NCBI RefSeq assembly: GCF_002887815.1
Contig: NZ_PDHO01000021.1
Span: 20,222 to 84,221, forward strand
DNA: 64,000 nucleotides
From: Mycobacterium sp. ENV421
GTDB lineage: Bacteria > Actinomycetota > Actinomycetes > Mycobacteriales > Mycobacteriaceae
Direction of reading: 5' to 3'
The notes beneath the pieces were generated by a model. It was given only the letters and a program-made list of their open reading frames with translations, did not search any database and had not been told where the DNA came from. Position numbers and translations under genes: made by a program. This document shows positions 33,463 to 43,862 of this stretch, one piece after another (position 1 is the first letter of the stretch; each line of letters begins with the position of its first letter).

Positions 33463-34460
33463 ACACCGACGTGTTCGGCCGAGTCCATCTGGGCTACCTC
33501 GTCGTCGAAACCGAGAAGTTCTCCGACTGGGCCAGATTCGGCCGCGACGCCATCGGCATGCACCTCGACGACGCGCTGCCCGACGTGCTGCGGTTCCGCC
33601 TCGACGACAACGCCTGCCGCTTCCTGGTGCAGCGCGGACCCGCTGAAGACACCGTCGCCCTGGGCTGGGAGGTCGACGACCACCGGTGCTTCGAGACCAT
33701 CGAAGCACGGGTGCGCGGCCACGGAGTGCTGGTGACCCAGGGTTCACCGGAGGAATCCGCATTGCGCGGTGTCGAGCGTTTCATCCGCTTTCCGGGTCCC
33801 AACGGGCTGACCCAGGAGGTGTACGTCAGGTCCGGCTCCGCGCATACGCCGCTGCAACTCGGCACCAGTGGATTCGTCACCGGCACAGGTGGACTCGGCC
33901 ATGTCGCGATCGCGACCAGTAAGCCACACCAGATGCGCGGGTATTACAGCACGGTGTTCGATGCGCGTCTGTCCGACTACATCGACGAGACGATCAGCGG
34001 ACTGAAGTTCAAGATCCGGTTCCTGCGGGTCAACGAACGTCATCACAGCGTCGCCATCGCCTCGGTGAACCGACTGCCGGTCAACCCCATCCGTACCCGG
34101 ATCCAGCACTGCAACGTCCAGGTCGCCGAACTCGACGACATGACACTGGCCTACCAGAGAGTGAAGGAACTCGGATTCGACATGGCGCTGTCCATCGGCC
34201 AGCACACCAACGACAAGGAGCTGTCGTTCTATGCGGTGAGCCCGTCGGGCTTCGAATGGGAAGTGGGCTGGAACCCCATCGTCGTCGACGAATCCACCTG
34301 GGAACCAAGTACGCACGCAGGCATCAGCATCTGGGGCCACACCCCGGAGGGCAGCACGGTCGTCCAGCTGATGGAGCGCTTCAAGACGGGTGCGCACTCG
34401 ATGCTGCACCGCGAAGCCACCATGCCCGCTCTGGCCGGAGCCGGCATAGCCGATGACTGA
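33459..34460 (+). CDS. Extradiol dioxygenase (HsaC/BphC type)
   Basis: 333 residues with two VOC modules. The Fe(II) ligands are His148 (GGLGHVAIA), His217 (TRIQHCNVQ) and Glu268 (SGFEWEVGWN), the order seen in type I two-domain enzymes such as BphC and HsaC. It cleaves a catechol next to the hydroxyls; similarity to the steroid catechol enzyme HsaC or the biphenyl enzyme does not fix the substrate. Last gene of the plus arm. Confidence 0.92.
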   Translation: MNTDVFGRVHLGYLVVETEKFSDWARFGRDAIGMHLDDALPDVLRFRLDDNACRFLVQRGPAEDTVALGWEVDDHRCFETIEARVRGHGVLVTQGSPEESALRGVERFIRFPGPNGLTQEVYVRSGSAHTPLQLGTSGFVTGTGGLGHVAIATSKPHQMRGYYSTVFDARLSDYIDETISGLKFKIRFLRVNERHHSVAIASVNRLPVNPIRTRIQHCNVQVAELDDMTLAYQRVKELGFDMALSIGQHTNDKELSFYAVSPSGFEWEVGWNPIVVDESTWEPSTHAGISIWGHTPEGSTVVQLMERFKTGAHSMLHREATMPALAGAGIADD

Positions 34461-34493
34461 GCAAGGACAGCACGCGACTCGCATGCGCTGAGA

Positions 34494-35338
34494 TCACGCG
34501 TTGGCGCGCTCCAGGAATGGCAGCAGCAGGTCGGCGAACCGCTTCGGGCATTCGAGCTGCGGCATGTGGCCGACGCGGTTGAGCAGGTGGACCTCGGCGT
34601 GGGGATATACCTTCATCGCCGTACGGATGTGGTGTGCGGGCAGGATGCGATCCCGGGTGCCCCAGACGATCAGCGTCGGACGCGGCGTCCGGGCCACGCC
34701 CGCGGCGAGCTCACGGCGCCACTCTGGACGCACCCCGCGTGGCGTGCCGAGCGCCAGCGCGGTCTCGCGCATCACCTCGCCGGCACCGGGCACAGACCCG
34801 ACGGCGAACGCGTGGTCGATGCGCTCTTTGGTGGCGATTGCCTTGTCCCCGTGGATCAGACGCTCCATCAGCACGGCACTCGCGCGGGTGGGTCGCCGGA
34901 TGCTCATCGGGCCGAGTACCGGCATCGTGAGCATCCGCAGCAGCATGGTCACCTCGCTGCCGAAGCCGGCGCTGTTGACCAGAGCCAGGCTCGCGATCCG
35001 CTCCGGCTGATCGACGAGCAGCTGCTGGGCGATGGCGCCGCCGAGCGAGTTACCCACCACATGGACGGGCCTGTTCTCCCCCAACGCATCGAGGGCGGCG
35101 GTGACGCCCTCCGTCAGCACCGGCAAGGTGATGGTTTCTTGCGGGCGCTCGGAGAAGCCGAAACCGGGCACGTCGAGCGAGATCGTCCGGTACGACTTGG
35201 CCAGCCGTTCGTGCTGCGGCGCCCAATCCTCCAGGCTGCGACCGATCCCGTGGATGAGCAGAACCGGTGGGCTTCCGGGATCACCGTCCACCCGGACCCG
35301 GGTGCGACGACCCTCCACCTCCACGAAGGCGGTGCGAC

Positions 35339-35342
<4 letters not shown>
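34494..35342 (-). CDS. Alpha/beta hydrolase (putative esterase)
   Basis: 282 residues. Oxyanion HGIGRS (30-35), nucleophile in VGNSLGG (about 95-101), acid in WGTRDRI and His in NRVGHMPQLECPKRF near the C-terminus give a full catalytic triad. It overlaps the Baeyer-Villiger-type monooxygenase by 4 nt and so is likely co-translated with it. A natural role is to hydrolyse the ester that the monooxygenase makes, but this is inferred from context. Confidence 0.85.
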
Positions 35343-36865
<1,523 letters not shown>

Positions 36866-36886
36866 TCGGACACCCTCTGGCGTAGA

Positions 36887-36913
36887 AACTGTAACGTGAA
36901 TAGTGTTATAGTT
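36887..36913. promoter_or_regulatory. Operator-like inverted repeat between monooxygenase and TetR gene
   Basis: AACTGTAAC (36887-36895) and GTTATAGTT (36905-36913) are inverted arms matching at 8 of 9 bases around a 9-base centre. The right arm overlaps TATAGT (36907-36912), a probable -10 for the TetR gene; on the other strand the arm yields TATAAC for the monooxygenase. This is the expected arrangement for TetR repression of both. Confidence 0.65.
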
Positions 36914-36948
36914 TTGCGGATCAGTGTCAAGGGTTCGAGGGAGTTGCG

Positions 36949-37572
36949 ATGACCACCGTGTCGGTTCCGCGGCGGGCGCCGGTTCAGGCCCGCAGCCGCC
37001 AGACCGTCGCCCGAATCCTCGACGCGGCCGCCGCCATTGCCGATGAGCAGGGCATTGACGCCGCAACCACCCGCACGATCGCCGACCGCGCCGGAGTGTC
37101 GTACCCCTCGCTGTACCGGTTCTTCGCCGACCGCGACGCGATTTTCGACGAGCTGATGGAGCGGCACTGCACCGAGATCGACGCCCGGTGCGTCGCCGCC
37201 GAGCAGACGTGGACGATCACCTCGATCTCCGATCTGCTCAACAACGAGATCGACCTGCACGTCGACTACTACCGCAGGCATCCGAGCGCGGCCGGGATGT
37301 GGATGGGTGGTCGGACCTCCCCCACCGTGACCAAACATGTGCACGCACGAATGCACACCCTCGCCGACCGGCTGCACAACATCCTCGTCGGCGTCGGCCT
37401 GCTCCCCGCCGACACCGACCCGCGAGCAATGCTGGTGGCCGTGGAGATGGCCGATCGCATGCTGGAGCTCTCCTACCGGGACAACAGCGAGTTCGACGAG
37501 GCGATTCTCGACATCGGACGGGCCGCGTTGCTCGCCTTCGGTGAATCGCTGGCGGCCCGGCTGCACGCCTGA
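36949..37572 (+). CDS. TetR family regulator of the monooxygenase/hydrolase pair
   Basis: 207 residues. HTH at about 38-62 (TTRTIADRAGVSYPSLYRFFADRDAIFDELM); the start follows GAGGGAGTTGCG. Divergent from 36865-35339 and likely to repress it and itself via 36887-36913. The ligand domain has no recognisable signature. Confidence 0.87.
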   Translation: MTTVSVPRRAPVQARSRQTVARILDAAAAIADEQGIDAATTRTIADRAGVSYPSLYRFFADRDAIFDELMERHCTEIDARCVAAEQTWTITSISDLLNNEIDLHVDYYRRHPSAAGMWMGGRTSPTVTKHVHARMHTLADRLHNILVGVGLLPADTDPRAMLVAVEMADRMLELSYRDNSEFDEAILDIGRAALLAFGESLAARLHA

Positions 37573-37629
37573 CGGCTACCGCGTCGAAGTCGTTGCGGCC
37601 CAATCAGTCTGGATAATCCTGCGCCCGGC

Positions 37630-38286
37630 TCAGCGGCGTTCGAAGTGTTGATAGTCGACGGGGTTGCGCCAGTCGCCACCCCAGGCCCAGCCGCGATCGG
37701 TGAAAGCGCGCACCGCCGCGTCGTCGGCGTGCAGAATCCCCGGATCGGTGCGGCGACGATCGAGATATCCTCCCGCGGTTGCCGGTTCGAGATCACCGTT
37801 TCGATCGAGGTACGGATTGAACAGTGGGTTGAGATCGATTGCGCGGCCGTAGGCATGCAGCGACCAGGTCGTGCTGCCGGGCAGTGGCCGGCAGTTGAAG
37901 GCGGAGGTGTTGTTGTCCTCCATCGACAGTTCGTCGACCGCCCCCGGATAGTGCTGCGGCGTTTGCATCTTCGCGATCGGATATCGCTGCCGGTGAAGGT
38001 CGGCGAAGATCGCGATCACCTCGGCCACCACATCTCGGTGCACGACGAGCACGCCGCGATGGTCTCGCCCGTCCAGGCCGACATAGTCCAGCTCGACGCG
38101 ACGTAACTCATCGGGGGCCACCGGACAACCGGGACGCCAGGTGGCCCCGAGGTCCGCGACGGTCACCGGCAGCACCGCCGGCGCCGTGGTGATGGGCGCG
38201 ACCACTGACGACGGCGCGGCCTGGTGCGGCTCAGGGGCCGGACTGCATTGCACGAGGACAGCGGCGGCGGCAAGCGCCACCGACAA
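37630..38286 (-). CDS. Exported M15 family peptidase (D-Ala-D-Ala carboxypeptidase-like)
   Basis: 218 residues from a TTG at 38286. Residues 1-18 are a short signal, with Leu-Val-Gln-Cys at 11-14, an imperfect lipobox. The zinc motif SLHAYGRAIDLNPLFNPY (His and Asp near 143-150) and DYQHFE near the C-terminus (His 214) match the M15 metallopeptidases. QTPQHYPGAVDELSMEDNNTSAFNCR is a typical upstream segment. It likely trims peptidoglycan peptides outside the cell. The frame stays open upstream, overlapping the next gene, so the start could be a little earlier. Confidence 0.78.
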   Translation of the reverse strand: MSVALAAAAVLVQCSPAPEPHQAAPSSVVAPITTAPAVLPVTVADLGATWRPGCPVAPDELRRVELDYVGLDGRDHRGVLVVHRDVVAEVIAIFADLHRQRYPIAKMQTPQHYPGAVDELSMEDNNTSAFNCRPLPGSTTWSLHAYGRAIDLNPLFNPYLDRNGDLEPATAGGYLDRRRTDPGILHADDAAVRAFTDRGWAWGGDWRNPVDYQHFERR

Positions 38287-38300
38287 CGCTGCCCGCGGGT

Positions 38301-38693
38301 CTACGGAGCGACCTCCGGCGCCGGCGTGCGACGTCGGGTGGCACCCCAGAGACCGACTCCGATGCCCACCACCGCGCCGCCGAGTCCGATGATCTGCTGA
38401 CCGCGCGTGAGTTCACTGTGCACGCTGGTCCCGCCGAGCAAATCGGCAGCGTCGGCTCCGCCCGAAGCCAGGAACCATCCCCGGGTATTGCGCCCGCGCA
38501 ATCCTGCCGACAGCAGGAGTCCGCCGATCAGCGCGTCGCGGTAGCCCATCGACCGCAGCAGCAACCGAGCCGACGGGCCCGGGTCGTTGGGCTCACCCCA
38601 CAGCTTGTTGGCGCCCAGCGGGTCCGCCAGGAAGTGCACTCCGGATGCCAGCCGGATGCTGCCCGCGATCACCGCGGCCTTGTCGATCGACAT
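38301..38693 (-). CDS. Small membrane protein (DUF4267-like)
   Basis: 130 residues with hydrophobic segments near 50-65 (ALIGGLLLSAGL) and 98-116 (IIGLGGAVVGIGVGLWGA), and FLADPLGANKLWGEPNDPG early. This looks like the small DUF4267 family of membrane proteins; function unknown. It begins 7 nt after the stop of 38701-39090, so the two genes are probably in one transcript with the M15 peptidase. Confidence 0.62.
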   Translation of the reverse strand: MSIDKAAVIAGSIRLASGVHFLADPLGANKLWGEPNDPGPSARLLLRSMGYRDALIGGLLLSAGLRGRNTRGWFLASGGADAADLLGGTSVHSELTRGQQIIGLGGAVVGIGVGLWGATRRRTPAPEVAP

Positions 38694-38700
38694 GTGGTTC

Positions 38701-39090
38701 CTACAGGGTCGCGGTGAACGGGCCGAGGAGCTGACAATCGGGCGCGACGTTCTGTCCCATCCATACGGGGCAGCCGCGGCCGGTCGCGATATAGGTGACG
38801 CCCGGCTGGTAGGGCACCGAGATCACCGCGGGATCCGAACCGTGCGCCTGCGTGCAGTGCGTCACCCCGTCGGCGCCCAGCAGACACGCGACCGCCAAGT
38901 AGGGGCCGCCGCCCGGTCCGCATCCCGCGAGATCGGCAGTGGCGGTGACCCCGCCGGGGCCGACAACGGGTGGCGAGAGGGTGTACGTGCACGGCGGCAG
39001 CGGCCCGGCGGTCGCCATGGGAGCCGCCACGGCGGCACCGCCGAGGGCCACTGCGAACGCTGTCAACACCACGTACGTCGGCCGGATCAT
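38701..39090 (-). CDS. Small secreted Cys-containing protein
   Basis: 129 residues: signal peptide (VVLTAFAVALGGAAVAAPMATA, cleaved near 28), then about 100 residues with six cysteines (in PPCTYTL, AGCGPG, VACLLG, HCTQA, GRGCPVW, PDCQLL), enough for three disulphides. No known domain. It reads as an exported beta-rich module. Function unknown. Confidence 0.65.
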   Translation of the reverse strand: MIRPTYVVLTAFAVALGGAAVAAPMATAGPLPPCTYTLSPPVVGPGGVTATADLAGCGPGGGPYLAVACLLGADGVTHCTQAHGSDPAVISVPYQPGVTYIATGRGCPVWMGQNVAPDCQLLGPFTATL

Positions 39091-39172
39091 GGCCGAATCC
39101 TAGATCACCTAGGTGATTCGTCGACGTGGATTGGGCGGATCGTGAGCGGTTCCCGACCTGCGGAGATCAACT

Positions 39173-39553
39173 ATGCGACACACTATGTCCATGCATACCG
39201 CAGCACCCCGCCTGCTGGTCGCGGGCGGCCTGGCCGCGCTGGGCACCGTCGGCGTCCTGGCCACCGCGCAACCCGCCCACGCTGACAACATCGGCTACCT
39301 CGTCAATGTCACCGTGCGGCCCGGGTACAACTTCCCCAACGCCGACGCGGCGCTGTCCTACGGCTACGGCGTGTGCGATCAGATCAACGCCGGGGTGAGC
39401 TACGGCCGGCTGGTCAACACCATCAAGACCGACTTCTCCACCGGCGACGAGTTCCAAGCGTCATATCTGATCAGCCAATCCGCCCAGGAACTGTGTCCCG
39501 CCGCCATCTGGCAGCTGCGCCAGTCCGCCGCCGGCTACGTGCCGTCCACCTAG
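39173..39553 (+). CDS. DUF732 secreted protein
   Basis: 126 residues. Signal peptide (RLLVAGGLAALGTVGVLATAQPAHA, cleaved near 37), then the DUF732 pattern with two cysteines (GVCDQINAG and QELCPAAIWQL) in a small helical domain. The start follows GGAGATCAACT. DUF732 proteins are typical of mycobacteria and exported; function unknown. Followed after 13 nt by another exported protein. Confidence 0.82.
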   Translation: MRHTMSMHTAAPRLLVAGGLAALGTVGVLATAQPAHADNIGYLVNVTVRPGYNFPNADAALSYGYGVCDQINAGVSYGRLVNTIKTDFSTGDEFQASYLISQSAQELCPAAIWQLRQSAAGYVPST

Positions 39554-39566
39554 TAAGGAACGGCCC

Positions 39567-40052
39567 GTGCTCCCTCGAGTGATCCGCACCGCGACCGCCC
39601 TCGGCGCGACCACGGTACTGGCCATGGCCATCGCACCGGCCGCGCACGCCGACAACACCCGCCTCAACAACGGTGTGGTCGCCAACGTCTACACCGTCCA
39701 GCATCAGGCGGGTTGCTCCACCGACATCAAGAAGAACCCCGCACTGACGCAGGCCGCCGAGTGGCAAGCCAACGACGTCCTGACCAACCGCGCACTCGAC
39801 GGCGATTTGGGATCGGACGGCTCCACGCCTCAAAGCCGTGCTGCCGCAGCCGGTTTCACGGGAACGGTTACCCAGACGGTGGCGATCAATCCCGCGCTGG
39901 CGATCAACAACCTCGACGTCATCAACCAGTGGTACAGCGACCCGGCCGCTTTCGCGATCATGTCGAACTGCGCCAACACCGCGATCGGCGTCTGGTCGGT
40001 CAACAGCCTGGACCGGTCAGTTCTGGTGGCGGTGTACGGCCAGCCGGCCTGA
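39567..40052 (+). CDS. Exported CAP/SCP-like domain protein
   Basis: 161 residues from a GTG with AAGGAACGGCCC before it. Signal peptide (ALGATTVLAMAIAPAAHA, cleaved near 28). The mature part resembles a minimal CAP fold (QAAEWQANDVLTN, STPQSRAAAAGFTG, NQWYSDPAAFAIMSNCANTAIGVW, VLVAVYG) and has two cysteines. It is probably cell-wall associated or secreted. Likely co-transcribed with the DUF732 gene. Confidence 0.72.
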   Translation: MLPRVIRTATALGATTVLAMAIAPAAHADNTRLNNGVVANVYTVQHQAGCSTDIKKNPALTQAAEWQANDVLTNRALDGDLGSDGSTPQSRAAAAGFTGTVTQTVAINPALAINNLDVINQWYSDPAAFAIMSNCANTAIGVWSVNSLDRSVLVAVYGQPA

Positions 40053-40221
40053 CCGAAAGGAGAGCCACGAATCGTCCACGGTGTGGTTCTCGGTGCGTTG
40101 AACAGGGCGGCGGAATGGTGGGATCCGCGGCGCGCACCACTCGACCGCGTCGTCGCCAACGCTCAAGACCTGGTGCGCAGGGGCATCCCGCCTGTTGCAG
40201 GAGCCGCCACCGATTCAACCA

Positions 40222-40869
40222 TCACGGCAGGATCTGCAACCCCCACGGCGTCAGCAAGGGCTGGACGAGGGTGAAGTACGTGGTGTAGTCGTCGCCGTCG
40301 GGCGAAGACATCAAGATGCCGACCGCGCTGACGGTGCCGTCCGGATTCTTGACGAAGCCCGGGCTGCCGCTGTCCCCTTCGAGGCTGTAGACGCTGGCCT
40401 CGACGACATCGCCCTCGACGCCCTTGACTTCACCGCAGGTCTCCCCGGTGACCGCACCGACCTTGCAGAACGGCATACCGGCACGAATCTGGCTGGCGCC
40501 CAGCACGTCCCGAACCGAGTATCGGCCGCCGACGTCGCCGTTGGGTGCGCCAACGCCGGGGTCGAGGCGAATGATGGCAGCGTCCCGCTTGTCGCCATTC
40601 ACCTCGCTCGCACTGATCGTCCCCAGCAGAGTGTCGTCTTCGCCGTACGTCCACGCCGAGCCGTCGTGCGCATCGCAGTGCCCGCTGGTCAGCAAGTAAT
40701 AGTTGCCGTCGTTATCCTGCGCAGCGAAACCCGATGTGCAGCGGCCGCTTTCGTCGTCGACCTCGATGCCTGGCGTGGGCGAGGGGGTCGCCATCGCCGG
40801 ACTTGCCAACCCGACCGCAGCGCTCAGAGTTACACTCGCCAGGCGCGCGATCCGCCACCCAACACCCAT
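40222..40869 (-). CDS. Secreted trypsin-like S1 serine protease
   Basis: 215 residues from the ATG at 40869, which has AAGGAAGGCTGAC before it; a longer reading has no such site. A signal peptide (ARLASVTLSAAVGLASPAMA, cleaved near 27) is followed by a compact chymotrypsin fold. His64 is in LTSGHCD, Asp97 in DAAIIRLD, and Ser167 in EGDSGSPG; cysteines at 44/65 and 135/145 can pair. The active site is intact. Similar to small mycobacterial exported S1 proteases. Substrate unknown. Confidence 0.82.
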   Translation of the reverse strand: MGVGWRIARLASVTLSAAVGLASPAMATPSPTPGIEVDDESGRCTSGFAAQDNDGNYYLLTSGHCDAHDGSAWTYGEDDTLLGTISASEVNGDKRDAAIIRLDPGVGAPNGDVGGRYSVRDVLGASQIRAGMPFCKVGAVTGETCGEVKGVEGDVVEASVYSLEGDSGSPGFVKNPDGTVSAVGILMSSPDGDDYTTYFTLVQPLLTPWGLQILP

Positions 40870-40931
40870 GTCAGCCTTCCTTGGAGTGAATCGAGGGGAT
40901 CGTACGACGAGACCGTGGAAGACTTCGGCCA

Positions 40932-42440
40932 ATGACGGCGAATGTCGCGGTAATCGGTGCCGGTCCAGCCGGGCTGGTGGTGTCGCGGTGGCTGCTGTCG
41001 CAGGGCCTCGAACCGTCGATCTTCGAGCAGGGTTCCAGCCTCGGCGGACAGTGGACCGCGCAGCCCGGCCGAAGCGGGGTGTGGCCGGGTATGCACACCA
41101 ACACCAGCCGCATCCTGACCGCGTTCAGTGATCTGCCGCTCGACGGAGATCTCGTATTTCCCTCGGGCGCAGACATTCTCGACTATTTACATCGTTATGC
41201 CCGGCTGTTCGAGTTGGACTCCCGGATTCGATTCGGGGTGCGGGTCGATGCCGTTGGTCGCGCCGGACAACGTTGGGTCGTCAGCCATGACGGCATCGAC
41301 GAGCACTTCGACAAAGTCGTCGTCGCCACCGGGCGGTTTCACTGCGCGTTCGTCCCGTCGGTGCCCGGCCTGGACACCTTCGCCGGATCCGCCGGTGCGA
41401 TCACGTCGTATGAGTACCGCGGTCCGTCGGCCTATCGCGGGAAGCGCCTGCTGGTCGCGGGGTGCGCGGTCAGCGCCCTGGAGGTCGCCGCCGACCTCGC
41501 CGCAGAGGGTGCGGACCGCGTGGTCGTCACTCAGCGACGCCAGCGGTATGTGCTGCCGAAGTTCGTGGCAGGCGTGCCATCGGACCACCGGATGTTCACC
41601 CGCTATGGGGCGCTGGCCGACGAGGCTCTGCCGGCCGCCGAGATCGACCGTCAGCTCAAGGAGATCGTCGTCGAGTCCGCAGGCAATCCCGAGCAGTACG
41701 GTGCTCCGCGTCCCGCCGAGTCACTCTTCGCTGCCGGCGTGACGCTCAACCAGAACTACCTACCCGCCGTCGCCGAAGGGGCGATCACGATCCGGCCCTG
41801 GCTGCAGTCGGTCGACGGCGCCGCAGTGAAGTTCGGTGACGGCCACACCGAAGAGTTCGACGGCATCGTGTTCGGAACGGGATTCACGCTGAGCCTGCCG
41901 TTCCTGGCCGGCGATGTCCGGGCGACCCTCAACGTCGACGCCGGGAAGTTCGATACCGACCGTCATACCTTCCACCCCGATCTCCCGGGGCTGGCTTTCA
42001 TGGGCATGTGGGATCAGTCGGGCGGATACTTCGTCCCCCTGGAACTGCAGGCGCGCTGGATCGCCTACACCTGGGGCGGCACGGTCGTGCCACCGGACCA
42101 CGCCCGGCAGCGCGAAGCCGTCGCCGCGTGCCACTCACTCGGGCCGCGAAAAACTCGAATGAACCTGGCCGCCATCACTTTTGCCCGCGCGGCGGGTGTA
42201 GAACCTCAGCTGGAGAATTGGCCGGGCCTGCGGCGCGCGCTGCTGTTCGGTCCGCTCGCGCCGAGTTGCTTTCGACTGGAGGGTCCCGACGCGCTGCCGG
42301 CCGCCGCGGCACGGTTCGCCCGGGAGGCGGCCGCCTTCGGCGCCATCACCGACAATGGCCTGACCGGCCGAGAGCGCAGCTACTGGTCGGACGTCGAACA
42401 GGCCCGTGCGCAGGCCCACCCGACGGTTTCGGGGAAGTAA
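40932..42440 (+). CDS. Flavin-containing monooxygenase-like NAD(P)/FAD protein
   Basis: 502 residues. FAD motif VIGAGPAGLVVSRW (6-19), GGQW (39-42), second nucleotide site LLVAGCAVSALEVAADLA (near 178, with Cys in place of Gly), and FGTGF (316-320). It resembles dimethylaniline monooxygenase-type enzymes that oxygenate N, S or carbonyl groups. It stands alone on plus; divergent from the S1 protease with about 60 bases between starts. Confidence 0.8.
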   Translation: MTANVAVIGAGPAGLVVSRWLLSQGLEPSIFEQGSSLGGQWTAQPGRSGVWPGMHTNTSRILTAFSDLPLDGDLVFPSGADILDYLHRYARLFELDSRIRFGVRVDAVGRAGQRWVVSHDGIDEHFDKVVVATGRFHCAFVPSVPGLDTFAGSAGAITSYEYRGPSAYRGKRLLVAGCAVSALEVAADLAAEGADRVVVTQRRQRYVLPKFVAGVPSDHRMFTRYGALADEALPAAEIDRQLKEIVVESAGNPEQYGAPRPAESLFAAGVTLNQNYLPAVAEGAITIRPWLQSVDGAAVKFGDGHTEEFDGIVFGTGFTLSLPFLAGDVRATLNVDAGKFDTDRHTFHPDLPGLAFMGMWDQSGGYFVPLELQARWIAYTWGGTVVPPDHARQREAVAACHSLGPRKTRMNLAAITFARAAGVEPQLENWPGLRRALLFGPLAPSCFRLEGPDALPAAAARFAREAAAFGAITDNGLTGRERSYWSDVEQARAQAHPTVSGK

Positions 42441-42757
42441 CGGTCGAGCAGCGTTATCGCAAACAAAGCCCTCACACTCCCCCGCACGGAACCGCAGGCC
42501 AGCCGGAAAATAATGGCGTTCTGGCAAATATTCTTAGCGACGTATTACCGCTAGAAGCTTGCCACCTTAATTTTGGCCCATACGTTGAACCTCATGTTGA
42601 TCGACGTTCGCTGGCTTCAGTTCCTGCTGAAGCGCCCCGCGCACAAGTAAGCCCGCCACCGGCGGCGACGGTAGACCTGCCTCTGGGTATGGTCGGCCGT
42701 CCCGGCCATCATCAGCAATGACGATTGTCCCCGCCTTGTGGCCCGCCGCCCCCTGGG
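42441..42757. other. AT-richer gap without a convincing gene
   Basis: 317 bases whose middle (42500-42600) is much less GC-rich than the flanks, with TTCTTAGCGACGTATTACCG and CCACCTTAATTTTGG-like text. An 18-codon reading frame (42594-42650, ATG to TAA) and a shorter one at 42512 are visible but have no ribosome site I trust. It may hold a promoter, an acquired remnant or a small RNA; nothing recognisable. Confidence 0.4.
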
Positions 42758-43804
42758 CTATCGGGCTGCAGTCATTAAAACCTTCAATGCTCCGGTTTCG
42801 GCCGCGTTGGCGAAGGCGTCGTAGGCGGCCTCGAACTCGTCGAAACCGAATCGGTGCGTCACCATCGGCGTGGTGTCCAGACGGTGGCTGGCAACCAGCC
42901 CGATGAGTGTCGGCGTGGAATAGGTATCGACCAGGCCGGTGGTGATGGTCAGGTTCTTGATCCAGATGTCTTCCAGGTGCAGGGTTGCCGGCGCGCCGTG
43001 CACGCCGATATTGGCGACGTGACCGCCGGGGCGGACCAACCGCACCGCCTGCTCAAACGTTTGCGGAAGCCCGACAGCCTCCATCACCACATCAGCTCCC
43101 AGTCCCCCGGTCAGCTCGCCGATCACCGCCGCGGGGTCGTCGCGGCCACTGTTGACCACCATGTCCGCGCCGAACTTGCGGGCCGCCTCCAGCCGGGACT
43201 CGGCCAGGTCGATCGCCACGATGTGGCTGGGACTGAACAGTTGCGCAGTCATTATCGCGGCCAATCCGATGGGTCCCGCACCGATGATCGCGACGACGTC
43301 AGCGGGACGGACCGCGCCGTTGAGCACTCCCACCTCGTAGGCGGTCGGCAGGATGTCGGCGAGCACGATCATCTGTTCATCGGTGACCCCGTCAGGAACG
43401 TGGTGGGTGGAGTTGTCGGCGAAGGGAACCCGCACGTATTCGGCCTGAGTGCCGTCGATCAGGTGACCGAGGATCCACCCGCCGCCACCGAGGCATTGGC
43501 CGTAGCTGCCGTCGCGGCAGAACCGGCAGCTGCCGCACGACGAGATGCAGGAAACCAGCACTCGATCCCCGATCGCCAGCCTCTGCACCGACGAGCCGAC
43601 CTCCGTGACCGTGCCGACTGCCTCGTGGCCGAGGATCCGGCCGGGGGCTACCTCCGGTACATCGCCGCCGAGAATGTGCAGATCCGTACCGCAGATCGTG
43701 GCAGTGTCGACGCGTACCACCGCGTCCGTTGGTTCGTGAATGTCGGCATCGGGAACTTCTTCCCACGCACGGCTACCGGGACCGTGATACACAAGCGCCT
43801 TCAT
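42758..43804 (-). CDS. Zinc-dependent alcohol dehydrogenase (MDR family)
   Basis: 348 residues from the ATG at 43804, after GAGAGGAACACCGATC. Catalytic zinc ligands: Cys in ICGTDLH (about 37), His-Glu in GHEAVG (about 60); structural zinc: CISSCGSCRFCRDGSYGQC (about 93-107). NAD site IIGAGPIGLAAIM (about 172). GLVDTYSTP and DTTPMVTHRF at the C-terminus are like zinc-dependent dehydrogenases of the threonine/sorbitol type. It oxidises an alcohol to an aldehyde or ketone; substrate unknown. Confidence 0.88.
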   Translation of the reverse strand: MKALVYHGPGSRAWEEVPDADIHEPTDAVVRVDTATICGTDLHILGGDVPEVAPGRILGHEAVGTVTEVGSSVQRLAIGDRVLVSCISSCGSCRFCRDGSYGQCLGGGGWILGHLIDGTQAEYVRVPFADNSTHHVPDGVTDEQMIVLADILPTAYEVGVLNGAVRPADVVAIIGAGPIGLAAIMTAQLFSPSHIVAIDLAESRLEAARKFGADMVVNSGRDDPAAVIGELTGGLGADVVMEAVGLPQTFEQAVRLVRPGGHVANIGVHGAPATLHLEDIWIKNLTITTGLVDTYSTPTLIGLVASHRLDTTPMVTHRFGFDEFEAAYDAFANAAETGALKVLMTAAR

Positions 43805-43862
43805 GATCGGTGTTCCTCTCTCAATATCATTGCGCAACTGTCCGGTTCGCCGTTGATCTGCT

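Noticed and set aside
40083..40274. Possible 63-codon small gene after the CAP-like gene
   Set aside because: Its AAGGAGAG site lies about 19 bases before the GTG, too far, and it overlaps the end of the S1 protease gene without family similarity.
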